A stretch of 55,900 nucleotides of DNA from a virus. Within the stretch, counting starts at the first letter, position 1, and each line of letters starts with the position of its first letter. The DNA lies in the IMG/VR virus record IMGVR_UViG_3300047667_000954, positions 1-55,900 of that record; one strand, 5' to 3'. A program made the translations under genes and the position numbers. The notes under the pieces were generated by a model. That model was given only the letters and a program-made list of their open reading frames with translations, was not told the origin of the DNA and searched no databases. Shown in pieces: positions 29,916-37,976 of the stretch.

Positions 29916-31166
29916 ATGGCCGAGACTAATATTGAACGACACATGATCCGACTTAGCGAAGCTAAGAAGTATATTAACCACGTTGCTGTACGCCGTAAGC
30001 GCCCAGTATTTTTGTGGGGCGCACCAGGCGTTGGTAAATCCGATGTTATTGAGTCAATTGTAAAAGATGCAATTGCTGCAGGCAAGGACGCCAAGCTGTA
30101 CGACATGCGTTTGAGCATGTGTGAACCTACTGATATTATGGGCATTCCATATTTTGACAGTGGTGCAAACATCGACGCCAAGGTCATGACTAAAATGTTC
30201 CAAGAGCAGATGAAGAGCTTGGACCGTAATGATGTGAACGCGATTGCAACAGCACAGGCTGAATTTGCTGCAAAGGTTGAAGCAGTATTTGGGCAAGCTG
30301 GCGGAACAATGAAATGGGCACCCCCATCCTTGCTTCCAAAGTTGGAAGATGCTGGCCGCGACCTTGTTGTTCTTTTCCTAGACGAAATGAACGGTGCTGC
30401 TCCAGCGGTACAAGCCGCTGCATACCAGCTGGTGCTTAACCGCCGCGTTGGCGAATATATGTTGCCTGATAACGTGGCTGTTGTTGCTGCTGGTAACCGT
30501 GACACAGACAAAGGTGTTACCTACCGTATGCCCAAGCCACTTTCCAACCGCTTCGTCCACTTTGAAGTGCGCGTTGACTTTGGTGATTGGGTAGAGTGGG
30601 CGACAAACAACGGTGTATCTGCAGATGTTGTTGGTTACTTGACTGTTAAGAAGAATGACCTTAACAGGTTCGATCCCAAGAGCCCAGACCATGCATTCCC
30701 TACTCCGCGTAGCTGGGTGTTTGTATCCGACATCCTTCAGGACTCAGAAGGGTTTACTGATGGTGAAATTACTGATATGATTATTGGTACAATTGGCCAA
30801 GGCACCGCGCTATCCTTTGCAGCCCACCGCAAAATTAGTTCGTTACTGCCTGATCCTACTTTGATCCTCAAAGGGCAAATTACGGAGCTCAAGACCAAGG
30901 AGATCTCAGCAATGTACTCACTAGCTACATCGTTGGCATACGAGCTCAAGGCACAGAAGAATTTGATTGGCCGTGAGATTGATGAAGACACTATGCAGGA
31001 GTATATCAACAACACACTCGGCTTTTGGATGGCACACTTCGAACCAGAGATGATTGTTGCGTCCTTCCGTATGCTTATTAAATATGGTATTAAGCCTGAT
31101 ATGCAGCGGCTCTCCAACTGGAAAGCGTTCCTAAAGCGTTACGGCGACCTGGTCCGCGCTGCTTAA
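29916..31166 (+). CDS. MoxR-type AAA+ ATPase
   Basis: A 416-residue AAA+ protein. Walker A GAPGVGKSD (about residues 34-42), Walker B LVVLFLDEMNGA (about 149-160), sensor VVAAGNRDTD (about 187-196) and an arginine-finger region near LSNRFVHFEV (about 207-216) are all present. MoxR ATPases act as chaperones with VWA-domain partners, and the next large gene encodes such a partner. ATG 29916 is chosen for its CAGGAG site; the frame continues upstream into the promoter. Two tandem hairpins follow the stop, so it is terminated before the small genes that follow. Confidence 0.9.
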   Translation: MAETNIERHMIRLSEAKKYINHVAVRRKRPVFLWGAPGVGKSDVIESIVKDAIAAGKDAKLYDMRLSMCEPTDIMGIPYFDSGANIDAKVMTKMFQEQMKSLDRNDVNAIATAQAEFAAKVEAVFGQAGGTMKWAPPSLLPKLEDAGRDLVVLFLDEMNGAAPAVQAAAYQLVLNRRVGEYMLPDNVAVVAAGNRDTDKGVTYRMPKPLSNRFVHFEVRVDFGDWVEWATNNGVSADVVGYLTVKKNDLNRFDPKSPDHAFPTPRSWVFVSDILQDSEGFTDGEITDMIIGTIGQGTALSFAAHRKISSLLPDPTLILKGQITELKTKEISAMYSLATSLAYELKAQKNLIGREIDEDTMQEYINNTLGFWMAHFEPEMIVASFRMLIKYGIKPDMQRLSNWKAFLKRYGDLVRAA

Positions 31167-31213
31167 GGACGGTGTCCTTAAGACCTGGCGGGGGCAATGC
31201 CCCCGCCATTTTC
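31162..31213 (+). terminator. Two tandem hairpins, the second a rho-independent terminator
   Basis: Hairpin 1: CTTAAGGAC / GTCCTTAAG with a 3-nt loop (31162-31182), overlapping the ATPase stop. Hairpin 2: a GC-rich 10-bp stem TGGCGGGGGC / GCCCCCGCCA (31186-31208) followed by TTTTC. A strong termination site. Confidence 0.88.
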
Positions 31214-31227
31214 ATATAGTGAATTAC

Positions 31228-31617
31228 ATGAACCATATATCATCTACACCACAGAAACCACATCACACATCTAGTGTTAGATTGAAAATGTGGGAAGAAA
31301 AATTTCCAGGATGTGGTGATGATTTTATAGAATTTTTAGATAGCAGGATGCCAACTATGGGAGTGATAGCCACATGGAAATCAGAGTGGATAGAAACGTC
31401 ACCTTATAGAATGACTATTATGTACAATGGTAGTATTGCAGCGTACCATGACACAGGTAAAAAATTATCGTTGCGTAAACAAGTTTCCAACGTAACAGAG
31501 CAAGCCAAAATACATCCATATTTTTGGGACCTAATCGGGCGGTGGCCATACCGGGATCGTTTTGAAGTGGTCTTTTTTAAGGAAGAACATCTCGTAATGT
31601 TTAAACTATCATGGTAG
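31228..31617 (+). CDS. Hypothetical protein ending in FKLSW (129 aa)
   Basis: A protein of about 129 residues; an in-frame GTG at 31219 would add three residues, and neither start has a ribosome-binding site. It shares a layout with the next gene: a WK..W.(D/E)TS segment, a helical middle and an ending of two strands closing in MFKLSW. The two are probably distant paralogues. No function is known. Confidence 0.65.
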   Translation: MNHISSTPQKPHHTSSVRLKMWEEKFPGCGDDFIEFLDSRMPTMGVIATWKSEWIETSPYRMTIMYNGSIAAYHDTGKKLSLRKQVSNVTEQAKIHPYFWDLIGRWPYRDRFEVVFFKEEHLVMFKLSW

Positions 31618-31916
31618 CGGCCCGTAAAACTAAAGAGCGGTACAGTAATGCGGCTCTCATGGATGTTTTTGGTTCAATTGGAGCCAGCCCAACTGCAATC
31701 GTAAGATGGAAACAACAATGGCGCGACACGTCAGGAAAAGTGGAGGTCAGTAGCTTTCATTCAGCCGTTGTTCTACTCAGACAGTATGAAATTGACCCGC
31801 TGTACTATCAGTTTATAAGTTATACTGACGGCATCATGAGTCCATCCTTACACTACATCGTCTTTTATAAGATGGAACATGAGGTTATATTTAAACTCAC
31901 TAGTGGTATTACTTGA
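31611..31916 (+). CDS. Hypothetical protein ending in FKLTSG (101 aa)
   Basis: A 101-residue protein overlapping the previous gene by 7 nt. It shares VRWKQQWRDTSG and the ending YIVFYKMEHEVIFKL with its neighbour's WKSEWIETS and FEVVFFKEEHLVMFKL. Its TGA is inside the -35 box of the following promoter. Function unknown. Confidence 0.65.
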   Translation: MVAARKTKERYSNAALMDVFGSIGASPTAIVRWKQQWRDTSGKVEVSSFHSAVVLLRQYEIDPLYYQFISYTDGIMSPSLHYIVFYKMEHEVIFKLTSGIT

Positions 31917-31941
31917 CAAGCAAGGAATAATACCATATTAT
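31913..31941 (+). promoter_or_regulatory. Sigma70-type promoter for the VWA-like protein
   Basis: TTGACA (31913-31918), 17-nt spacer, TATTAT (31936-31941). The stop of the preceding gene is in the -35 box. The next gene starts at 31968 with GAGGTATG as ribosome-binding site. Confidence 0.7.
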
Positions 31942-31967
31942 ATATTAGAACGCAATAGAGGTATGAC

Positions 31968-33284
31968 ATGACCAAAAAAGCATCCAAGACTGCACATGCA
32001 GACAAAGCCTACATGACACGAGAAATTGACGATGAATTGATTCAAGAATCACTGAATTGCATTATCAAATCTCGTATGACTATGCTGTTTAAGCACCCGT
32101 TCTTTGGTCAGCTTGCGCTGCGCCTTAAGTTGGTGCCTTCCTCACGCGATTGGTGCCCTACAGCGGCAACAGACGGTCGTAACTTTTATTTTAACCCTGC
32201 TTTTATTGCAGAGCTAGACGCCAAGGAAAATGTATTCCTTGTTGCACATGAGCTTGGCCATTGCATTTACGAACACTTTATGCGTGGTGGCGGCAGAGAT
32301 CCAAAGCTATTCAACATTGCAGGCGACTACATTATTAACAATACGCTGGACACTGAACTTGTGAAGCCAGGTGGTGATTATGCCCGTATCATTACATATG
32401 TTAAGCCTTACTTGAATCACAAGTATGATGGTTGGACAACTGAAGAAGTTTATGATGATCTCCAGCAACAGAAAGATAGTGGCGGTAAGCCAGAAGAAGA
32501 TGGCGAGTTAATCGATGTACACATTGATGTGAGCGGCAGTGGCAGCGGAGATGAGGACGGCGTCGAAACTCAAGGCGATCCGGGGCTGTCTGGTAAGCCA
32601 GAAAAATTAGATGAAGAAGCTCAGAAGCAGTTGGGCAACGAGATGAAAGATGCTCTTATCCAAGCTGCCGCCGCTGCTGGTGCAGCCAATGTACCGGCTG
32701 ATATGAAGCGTTTGATTAAAGACTTGCTGGAGCCTGAAATGGACTGGCGCGAAATTATTCGCGCGCAAGTTGAAAGCTCGTTGAAGTCCAATTACACGTT
32801 TTTGCGGCCAAACCGTAAAGGCTGGCACCTGGCCGCAATCCTGCCAGGTATGGACCGTGATGTAAAGATTGATGTTTCGCTTGCAATTGATACTTCAGGT
32901 TCCATTAGCCAGTCAATGCTTACAGAGTTTGTAAGCGAAATTGCTGGTATTATGGATCAATACGACCAATATCGTATCCGTATTTGGCAGTTCGACACGG
33001 CAGTGTATGGATATGAAGAGTTTTCATCAGACGATGGTAATGACATCCGCGAGTACAACATCAGAGGTGGCGGCGGTACCAGCTTTCAGGCCAACTGGGA
33101 TTACATGGTAAAAAATGAAATTGAGCCAGACCAGTTCATCGTATTTACTGATGGTATGCCACATGGTGGATGGGGCAATCCAGACTATTGCGACACTGTA
33201 TTCCTAATCCACACAGAATACGGTCGCCCAGTTGCACCCTTTGGGCAGTCTGTTTACTATGAAGCCAAGAAAGTAAAAAACTAA
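31968..33284 (+). CDS. Metallopeptidase-like and VWA-like domain protein (DUF2201 type)
   Basis: A 438-residue protein with two parts. Residues about 1-180 contain AHELGHCIYEH (about 93-103), a zinc-metallopeptidase HExxH variant, in the putative metallopeptidase domain of DUF2201. A Gly/Asp-rich linker follows. Residues about 300-430 form a VWA-like fold starting SLAIDTSGSISQS (about 304-316), with a DxSxS metal-ion adhesion site, and ending with FTDGMPHGG. Such proteins pair with MoxR ATPases as a remodelling chaperone. The ATPase lies 0.8 kb upstream. Whether the peptidase site is active is not known. Confidence 0.88.
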   Translation: MTKKASKTAHADKAYMTREIDDELIQESLNCIIKSRMTMLFKHPFFGQLALRLKLVPSSRDWCPTAATDGRNFYFNPAFIAELDAKENVFLVAHELGHCIYEHFMRGGGRDPKLFNIAGDYIINNTLDTELVKPGGDYARIITYVKPYLNHKYDGWTTEEVYDDLQQQKDSGGKPEEDGELIDVHIDVSGSGSGDEDGVETQGDPGLSGKPEKLDEEAQKQLGNEMKDALIQAAAAAGAANVPADMKRLIKDLLEPEMDWREIIRAQVESSLKSNYTFLRPNRKGWHLAAILPGMDRDVKIDVSLAIDTSGSISQSMLTEFVSEIAGIMDQYDQYRIRIWQFDTAVYGYEEFSSDDGNDIREYNIRGGGGTSFQANWDYMVKNEIEPDQFIVFTDGMPHGGWGNPDYCDTVFLIHTEYGRPVAPFGQSVYYEAKKVKN

Positions 33285-33286
33285 TA

Positions 33287-33568
33287 ATGCGATGGCAAAC
33301 GCACAAAGAACTAAGTCGGGCCGACATTGATTTAATGGTCGGCTCGACTACTTTGACAAAGATGATGAGGAATAAACTCATTATTAAATTTACTAACGTA
33401 GAATCTATTATCTCATATAAAAAAATGGGTCTTCAAGATTGCACTGGGTTGTATCATATTCGAAAGATACAACCTGATGGGATGGTATTAGAGATTATGT
33501 TTGAGTTAAAAAAAGACAGCATACGCGTACAAGAGCAGTTATCTATTTGCAAAATAAGCATGGATTAA
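33287..33568 (+). CDS. Hypothetical small protein (93 aa)
   Basis: A basic 93-residue protein beginning 3 nt after the VWA-like gene, so probably co-transcribed with it. The N-terminal 30 residues are helical (LSRADIDLMVGSTTLTKMM); the rest is beta-rich and ends near MVLEIMFELKKD, reminiscent of the FKL endings of neighbouring small proteins. Function unknown. Confidence 0.65.
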   Translation: MRWQTHKELSRADIDLMVGSTTLTKMMRNKLIIKFTNVESIISYKKMGLQDCTGLYHIRKIQPDGMVLEIMFELKKDSIRVQEQLSICKISMD

Positions 33569-33571
33569 CTG

Positions 33572-33597
33572 CTACGTTTATGCATAAATAAACGTAG
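33572..33597. promoter_or_regulatory. Hairpin enclosing a late-promoter-like CATAAATA
   Basis: CTACGTTTAT (33572-33581) pairs with ATAAACGTAG (33588-33597). CATAAATA (33583-33590), a near match to the T4 late promoter, lies across the loop and second arm. The next gene starts at 33609 with AGGAGAA. Confidence 0.45.
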
Positions 33598-33608
33598 GAG
33601 AACTAACA

Positions 33609-33887
33609 ATGACAGCTAAAAAAGAAATCGAACCAACTATGCCAGAGAACGTGGAATCAGAAGTTACACAACAGGAGGCAATGCAATCTGCCCCTGATCT
33701 TGGTCCTGTATTGGATATGCAAGACCTGGCACAAACATTAAATCTCGTCTTTATCGCAATCAAACGCGGTGCGTATGAGAGATCAGAGCTTCGTGGTGTC
33801 CTTGACATCACCGACAAGCTTGAAAAGTTTCTGGAATACCAGGCAAAAGCCCGGGCAGAGGCACAGGCAACACAAGGAGAATTATAA
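33609..33887 (+). CDS. Conserved small phage protein (92 aa)
   Basis: An acidic, helical protein (LDMQDLAQTLNLVFIAIKRGAYERSELRGVLDITDKLEKFLEY about residues 36-78). AGGAGAACTAAC precedes the start. Its stop overlaps the next start by one base. It resembles small conserved proteins in marine T4-like phages but no function is known. Confidence 0.7.
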   Translation: MTAKKEIEPTMPENVESEVTQQEAMQSAPDLGPVLDMQDLAQTLNLVFIAIKRGAYERSELRGVLDITDKLEKFLEYQAKARAEAQATQGEL

Positions 33888-34543
33888 TGGCTACATTTAA
33901 GCACGTAGGACGAGTTAAAAACACTGGACGTAAATGCGTTGTAGTGTTCCGAGAAATTTACAACGATGTCGGTACAGTTATTGACGAGCACAACTGCTTG
34001 GTATTTGAAACTGAAACATTGCCTGATGCAGAACATCAGGAATTAATGCGCATGGTTGAAAGTTCACAAGCGCAGGAAACTGGCGACTTGTATAATGTAC
34101 TTGGTCGGAATCGCCTGGGCAACGGACTCCAGGCATTAGCATGGCTGTCTTCAAGTAACCGCCTGCGCAAGTTTCCATGCACAAATGTTGAGCTAACACC
34201 AGACTCTCGCACTACAATTGGACTAGAGACGCTAAATAAGATTGTGAAGATGCAAAAGTCAGGCGCGACACAAAATGAAATCGAAAATGTTCTACGCAAT
34301 GATACTGATTCCTCACCACGTGATGTGACAGAGACTGCCAATAGCATAGTTACTACGCCTGAATTATCAGCTACACCAACGACAGGCGACGTAGTATTGG
34401 ATGATGCTGCACTAGCAGCTACCTTTATCGACCAAGCGAAAACCTTCGAGGCGCAAGCTAAAGGTCTTCGTGCACAGGCTAAAGCACTAAAGCCAGTAGC
34501 AAAAAAGCGATCCACTGCAACAAAGAAGCCTGCTAACCAATAA
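33887..34543 (+). CDS. Conserved phage protein with Lys-rich tail (218 aa)
   Basis: A 218-residue protein. The N-terminal 125 residues are ordered (KCVVVFREIYNDVGTVIDEHNCLVFE, LPDAEHQELMRMVESSQAQETGDLYNVL) and resemble an uncharacterised family I associate with marine T4-like phages. A low-complexity linker follows, then a coiled region (KTFEAQAKGLRAQAKALK) and a basic tail (KKRSTATKKP) that could contact nucleic acid. It is translationally coupled to the previous gene. Confidence 0.72.
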   Translation: MATFKHVGRVKNTGRKCVVVFREIYNDVGTVIDEHNCLVFETETLPDAEHQELMRMVESSQAQETGDLYNVLGRNRLGNGLQALAWLSSSNRLRKFPCTNVELTPDSRTTIGLETLNKIVKMQKSGATQNEIENVLRNDTDSSPRDVTETANSIVTTPELSATPTTGDVVLDDAALAATFIDQAKTFEAQAKGLRAQAKALKPVAKKRSTATKKPANQ

Positions 34544-34555
34544 GGCTAAAGCCAA

Positions 34556-34855
34556 ATGGCAATATATCAACGTGACCGCGATTTCCACCAAATGTTTGCA
34601 GATATTGAAGTAGATGTTGTTCCACTTAGGTTTGTCAAAGACATTACTTGCCATCTTAACGATGGTACCAAGGTTGTCTTGCACGAAAGTGATTTTACCC
34701 AAGAGGAACTTGAAACAGGCGACATCGAGACTATCATTAGAGGCTTACACTTCTATGATAGTCTGACAGATCTACAAGTGCGTATTGATTATGACCGTGT
34801 AGAAAAAGATGTTGTAATTGATGTAGACATACTCTTAAACAAGTTGAAAAAATGA
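34556..34855 (+). CDS. Conserved small phage protein (99 aa)
   Basis: A 99-residue acidic protein with alternating strands (LRFVKDITCHLNDGTKVVLHESD) and a C-terminal helical/strand part (LQVRIDYDRVEKDVVIDVDILL). I recognise the general pattern from T4-like cyanophage hypothetical proteins. Its end overlaps the DHFR start (ATGA), linking it to nucleotide metabolism genes by expression only. Confidence 0.7.
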   Translation: MAIYQRDRDFHQMFADIEVDVVPLRFVKDITCHLNDGTKVVLHESDFTQEELETGDIETIIRGLHFYDSLTDLQVRIDYDRVEKDVVIDVDILLNKLKK

Positions 34856-35364
34856 TCAGAGCAATAGTAGCATGTGACGCCTTGGGCGGCATAGCAAAAG
34901 ACGGGATCATGCCATGGCCACATAACATGGCTGATCTCAAACACTTTAAACAATTGACAACTGACGCAATAGTTGTCATGGGCAGGAAAACGTGGGAGGC
35001 ACCTGACATGCCTTCCCCCCTGCCTAATAGGACAAATGTTGTGGTTACCCGCAACACAGACTATCAACTAAATGAAGCCAGTGTGTTGAGTGATAACATA
35101 TCTTTACGCTTGACATCACTTGCGCAAACTAATAAAGTATTTGTAATTGGCGGCGCTGCTCTTTTTGAGCAAGTGATTGATGATATTTCTATATTGCATC
35201 TGACACGCGTTGCTGGCGACCATGACTGTGACACATTTTTGCCAATGGACAAGATTGCTGCACAGTTTGTACTAATTGATAGTGTTGAAATAGACAGAAC
35301 CACAAAGTTTGAAATTTACCTTACAAGGAAACTATATGACCTTTCTATCGGAACAACAATTTGA
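34852..35364 (+). CDS. folA: Dihydrofolate reductase
   Basis: A 170-residue DHFR. MPWPHNMADLKHFKQLT (about residues 20-36) holds the substrate loop and the catalytic acidic residue, VVMGRKTWEA (about 41-50) and VVVTRN (about 63-68) bind NADPH, and VFVIGGAALFEQ (about 98-109) is the dinucleotide GG motif. It regenerates tetrahydrofolate consumed by thymidylate synthase, encoded 600 bp downstream. It overlaps the preceding gene by 4 nt and the next by 29 nt. Confidence 0.92.
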   Translation: MIRAIVACDALGGIAKDGIMPWPHNMADLKHFKQLTTDAIVVMGRKTWEAPDMPSPLPNRTNVVVTRNTDYQLNEASVLSDNISLRLTSLAQTNKVFVIGGAALFEQVIDDISILHLTRVAGDHDCDTFLPMDKIAAQFVLIDSVEIDRTTKFEIYLTRKLYDLSIGTTI

Positions 35365-35968
35365 CGAACACGGTAACATCGAAGTTTTTGTCAAAAAGCG
35401 TAAAATCCTTGAAACATTTGACCAACAGGCTGACGGTACAGTCAAAGGCCAGGCGCGCATCAAATTTGAGTATGGTAACTGCACTCGTGATGATGTTCTT
35501 GTTGTGGGTAACCTAGCCGCAGCCGAAGCAATGGTACTTGATGAAGGTGTGGTTTTTCCATGCTATGGTAGTCCGCCACTTAATCATATCGATGCAGATA
35601 GCCGCCTTGCACATTTGATTAGTATGGCGGCTGCTAATATCGGCACATTCAGCAAGCGTGGCAATGGTAATACAATTGTATGTCATCCAAGTTTAACAGA
35701 AACAGTGCGCGATTGCTTCACAAAAATTAAAACAATTCAACAATATGACGAAGAATCAGAAGACATGATTGATGTTGAGGCGCCATACTTCGCATCAGAG
35801 CCTGAAATTATCGAGACTGCTCTGGCCAGTAACGAGCAAGTTCTGGTACTTTATCGCGGCACTGATGACAGTGACCAGCCACTTATCTATGTACACGGCG
35901 AAGGATTGTTACTTAATAACAAAATTGCCGAAGTACACTATTACGGAAAGTTTGTAGATCTACCATGA
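35336..35968 (+). CDS. Hypothetical phage protein (210 aa)
   Basis: ATG 35336 has AAGGAAAC upstream; the frame is open to a TTG at 35309 without a site. The product has a beta-rich N-terminal half (NIEVFVKKRKILETFDQQ), an AADSRLAHLISMAAAN-like helical middle (ADSRLAHLISMAAAN about residues 85-99) and a second beta-rich part (EQVLVLYRGTD). It sits between DHFR and thymidylate synthase with overlaps on both sides, yet shows no enzyme motif. Function unknown. Confidence 0.7.
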   Translation: MTFLSEQQFDEHGNIEVFVKKRKILETFDQQADGTVKGQARIKFEYGNCTRDDVLVVGNLAAAEAMVLDEGVVFPCYGSPPLNHIDADSRLAHLISMAAANIGTFSKRGNGNTIVCHPSLTETVRDCFTKIKTIQQYDEESEDMIDVEAPYFASEPEIIETALASNEQVLVLYRGTDDSDQPLIYVHGEGLLLNNKIAEVHYYGKFVDLP

Positions 35969-36837
35969 AGCAATACCACAACCAATTACAACAAATTCTA
36001 GACAACGGAGAAACAAGGACAGACAGAACTAATACAGGGACCAAAAGTATTTTTGGTATGCAAACACGTTACAATCTAAAAGACGGGTTTCCAGCTGTAA
36101 CAACTAAGAAGCTTGCATGGCGCGCTGTCGTCAGCGAGCTTCTTTGGTTCTTGGAAGGCAGCACAGATGAGCGGCGCCTGGCAGAAATCCTGTATGGCGA
36201 TCGTGACCCAGCTACCAACACGATATGGACTGCTAATGCGCTTAACCAGGCAGTGGCATTGGGATATACAGTTAACGACGATTATCGCGCCCTGGGGCCA
36301 ATTTATGGAAAACAATGGCGAAGTTGGGGAGCAGATGTTACTCGCAGTGGCGCCCATTTGGATCAAATTTCATCATTGCTACAGCAACTTCGTAATAATC
36401 CATATTCGCGACGCCACATACTTTCTGCATGGAACGTGGGAGATGTGCCAGACATGGCATTACCACCTTGCCATGTGTTAGTACAATTCTATGTGAGTGT
36501 TAATAACGAACTTAGCTGTCACCTATATCAGCGCAGCGCAGACATGTTCTTGGGAGTTCCGTTTAATATTGCAAGCTATGCGCTTTTGACACATATTATG
36601 GCACAGTTGACAGGATTAAAGGTTGGCGAGTTTGTACATTCCACAGGTGATACGCATATCTACTTGAATCATATCGACCAAGTAAAGTTACAACTGACCA
36701 GAGAACCAAAGAAGTTGCCCAAAATTATTATGCCGTCGTTTACTACCCTTGATGAGCTAATAGCTTTGCCTGTTGATGCATTCAAGTTGATGGGATATGA
36801 TCCTCACCCAACCATTACAGCGCCAATGGCTGTATAA
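35965..36837 (+). CDS. thyA: Thymidylate synthase
   Basis: A 290-residue ThyA. RTDRTNTGTKSIFG (about residues 18-31) binds phosphate, ELLWFLEGSTD (about 58-68) and RRHILSAWNVGD (about 151-162) are family signatures, PPCHVLVQFYV (about 169-179) has the catalytic Cys, and LYQRSADMFLGVPFNIASYA (about 188-207) and GDTHIYLNH (about 229-237) complete the active site. It makes dTMP from dUMP using methylene-tetrahydrofolate. The presence of ThyA with normal motifs argues against hydroxymethyl pyrimidines. Overlaps the previous gene by 4 nt. Confidence 0.97.
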   Translation: MKQYHNQLQQILDNGETRTDRTNTGTKSIFGMQTRYNLKDGFPAVTTKKLAWRAVVSELLWFLEGSTDERRLAEILYGDRDPATNTIWTANALNQAVALGYTVNDDYRALGPIYGKQWRSWGADVTRSGAHLDQISSLLQQLRNNPYSRRHILSAWNVGDVPDMALPPCHVLVQFYVSVNNELSCHLYQRSADMFLGVPFNIASYALLTHIMAQLTGLKVGEFVHSTGDTHIYLNHIDQVKLQLTREPKKLPKIIMPSFTTLDELIALPVDAFKLMGYDPHPTITAPMAV

Positions 36838-36868
36838 CCGGTGCACAAAACGTAATCAGGAGATGCAA

Positions 36869-37474
36869 ATGCAACCCAACGTAGCCGAAATATATAATAC
36901 TCTTGCTGTTGACTATGAAGAAAAATATGTTAATGGTGAAGATAATGCGTATTTGCGTGACGAAAAGCTTGCTAGCTTTCATTGGCAGATGTCAGGCCTG
37001 GGCGGCGACATTGTAAGCCTTGGTGTTGGGTCTGGACAAGATATTGAAATCCTTGGTAGGCCATTTCCTGCCCAATTTCGCGGTTTTGACATCTCACAAG
37101 GTATGCTGGACAATGCAATGATTAAATTTCCTGACTATAAATTTTATTTGCATGACTGTGAAACTCAACTACCAAGTGACCAGGGTGATGCTGACGTTCT
37201 AGTTTCGTTATTCGGCGCTGCCAATTATTTGGGCGTGGGCAAGCTACTTGAACAATATACCAGACTAAATTGTACTGGTGCATTCTTTGTATTCTATAAT
37301 GAACAATATCAAGATGGTGTTGTTGACAGTGACCATTACAACTTGTATTCAGAATCTAAATTGCAAGACAAATTTGCTAAATACTTGCCTGTTGTTGAAC
37401 CTTTAGAAGAAAATAGCAATTATTATGTGGTGTGGTGGAATGAAGGTCGAGATTTACAATCCAGTAAAGCATGA
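36869..37474 (+). CDS. SAM-dependent methyltransferase, class I
   Basis: A 201-residue methyltransferase-like protein. VSLGVGSGQDIEIL (about residues 43-56) is the SAM-binding motif I, FRGFDISQGMLDNA (about 64-77) is motif II with the acidic residue, and ADVLVSLFGAANYLG (about 101-115) follows motif III/IV. ATG 36869 is preferred because CAGGAG precedes it. The substrate is unknown. It lies next to the minus-strand cluster that has further methyltransferases, but on the other strand, overlapping the next gene by 35 nt. Confidence 0.78.
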   Translation: MQPNVAEIYNTLAVDYEEKYVNGEDNAYLRDEKLASFHWQMSGLGGDIVSLGVGSGQDIEILGRPFPAQFRGFDISQGMLDNAMIKFPDYKFYLHDCETQLPSDQGDADVLVSLFGAANYLGVGKLLEQYTRLNCTGAFFVFYNEQYQDGVVDSDHYNLYSESKLQDKFAKYLPVVEPLEENSNYYVVWWNEGRDLQSSKA

Positions 37475-37976
37475 AGATGCAATTAATAGATTTTTTGATG
37501 AAAGTGATGTGGAAAATAATATCAGCATCGCTTCATTAGCTATTGACAAACGCGAAGACTCTGGTTTATTTTTGGTAATTGACGACGGTAAGATAGCTGC
37601 AATGAGTTACACCCACGATTTCAGCAATTATAGAATTGGTGGTTGGCGCGTGTTCACTAGGACTGCAACTCATCCTGCATATCGTAGCAAGGGCTTCCCC
37701 CACCAACGCAATCTGGTCAGCGCGGCAGGCCTGTCAGCTTATACACTACCCATGCAAGTTATGTGGGCACGGCTGCATGGTGCCACGAGTTTCTGGTTTA
37801 CAACCAACTACAATGCAGGTATGGCCAGCAGTGACCGTCTGGGACAGTTCCTGGACAAAATTGTGGACGGAGATCCGCGCTTCTCGTTTTCTAGCGTGGA
37901 GACAATATATTATACACCACAACGAGTTTGGCAACTTCATTATGGATCAATCTTGCCATTGGGCGATCCGCTTTAA
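37440..37976 (+). CDS. GNAT-like acetyltransferase family protein
   Basis: A 178-residue protein. LFLVIDDGKIAAMSYTHDF (about residues 39-57) followed by TRTATHPAYRSKGFPHQRNLV (about 70-90) matches the N-terminal strands and the acetyl-CoA-binding (R/Q)-x-x-G-x-(G/A) region of GNAT enzymes, here RSKGFP, which is imperfect. It may acetylate a small molecule or a protein. Start 37440 is chosen over 37425. It converges on the next gene, ending within 4 nt of it. Confidence 0.5.
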   Translation: MKVEIYNPVKHEDAINRFFDESDVENNISIASLAIDKREDSGLFLVIDDGKIAAMSYTHDFSNYRIGGWRVFTRTATHPAYRSKGFPHQRNLVSAAGLSAYTLPMQVMWARLHGATSFWFTTNYNAGMASSDRLGQFLDKIVDGDPRFSFSSVETIYYTPQRVWQLHYGSILPLGDPL

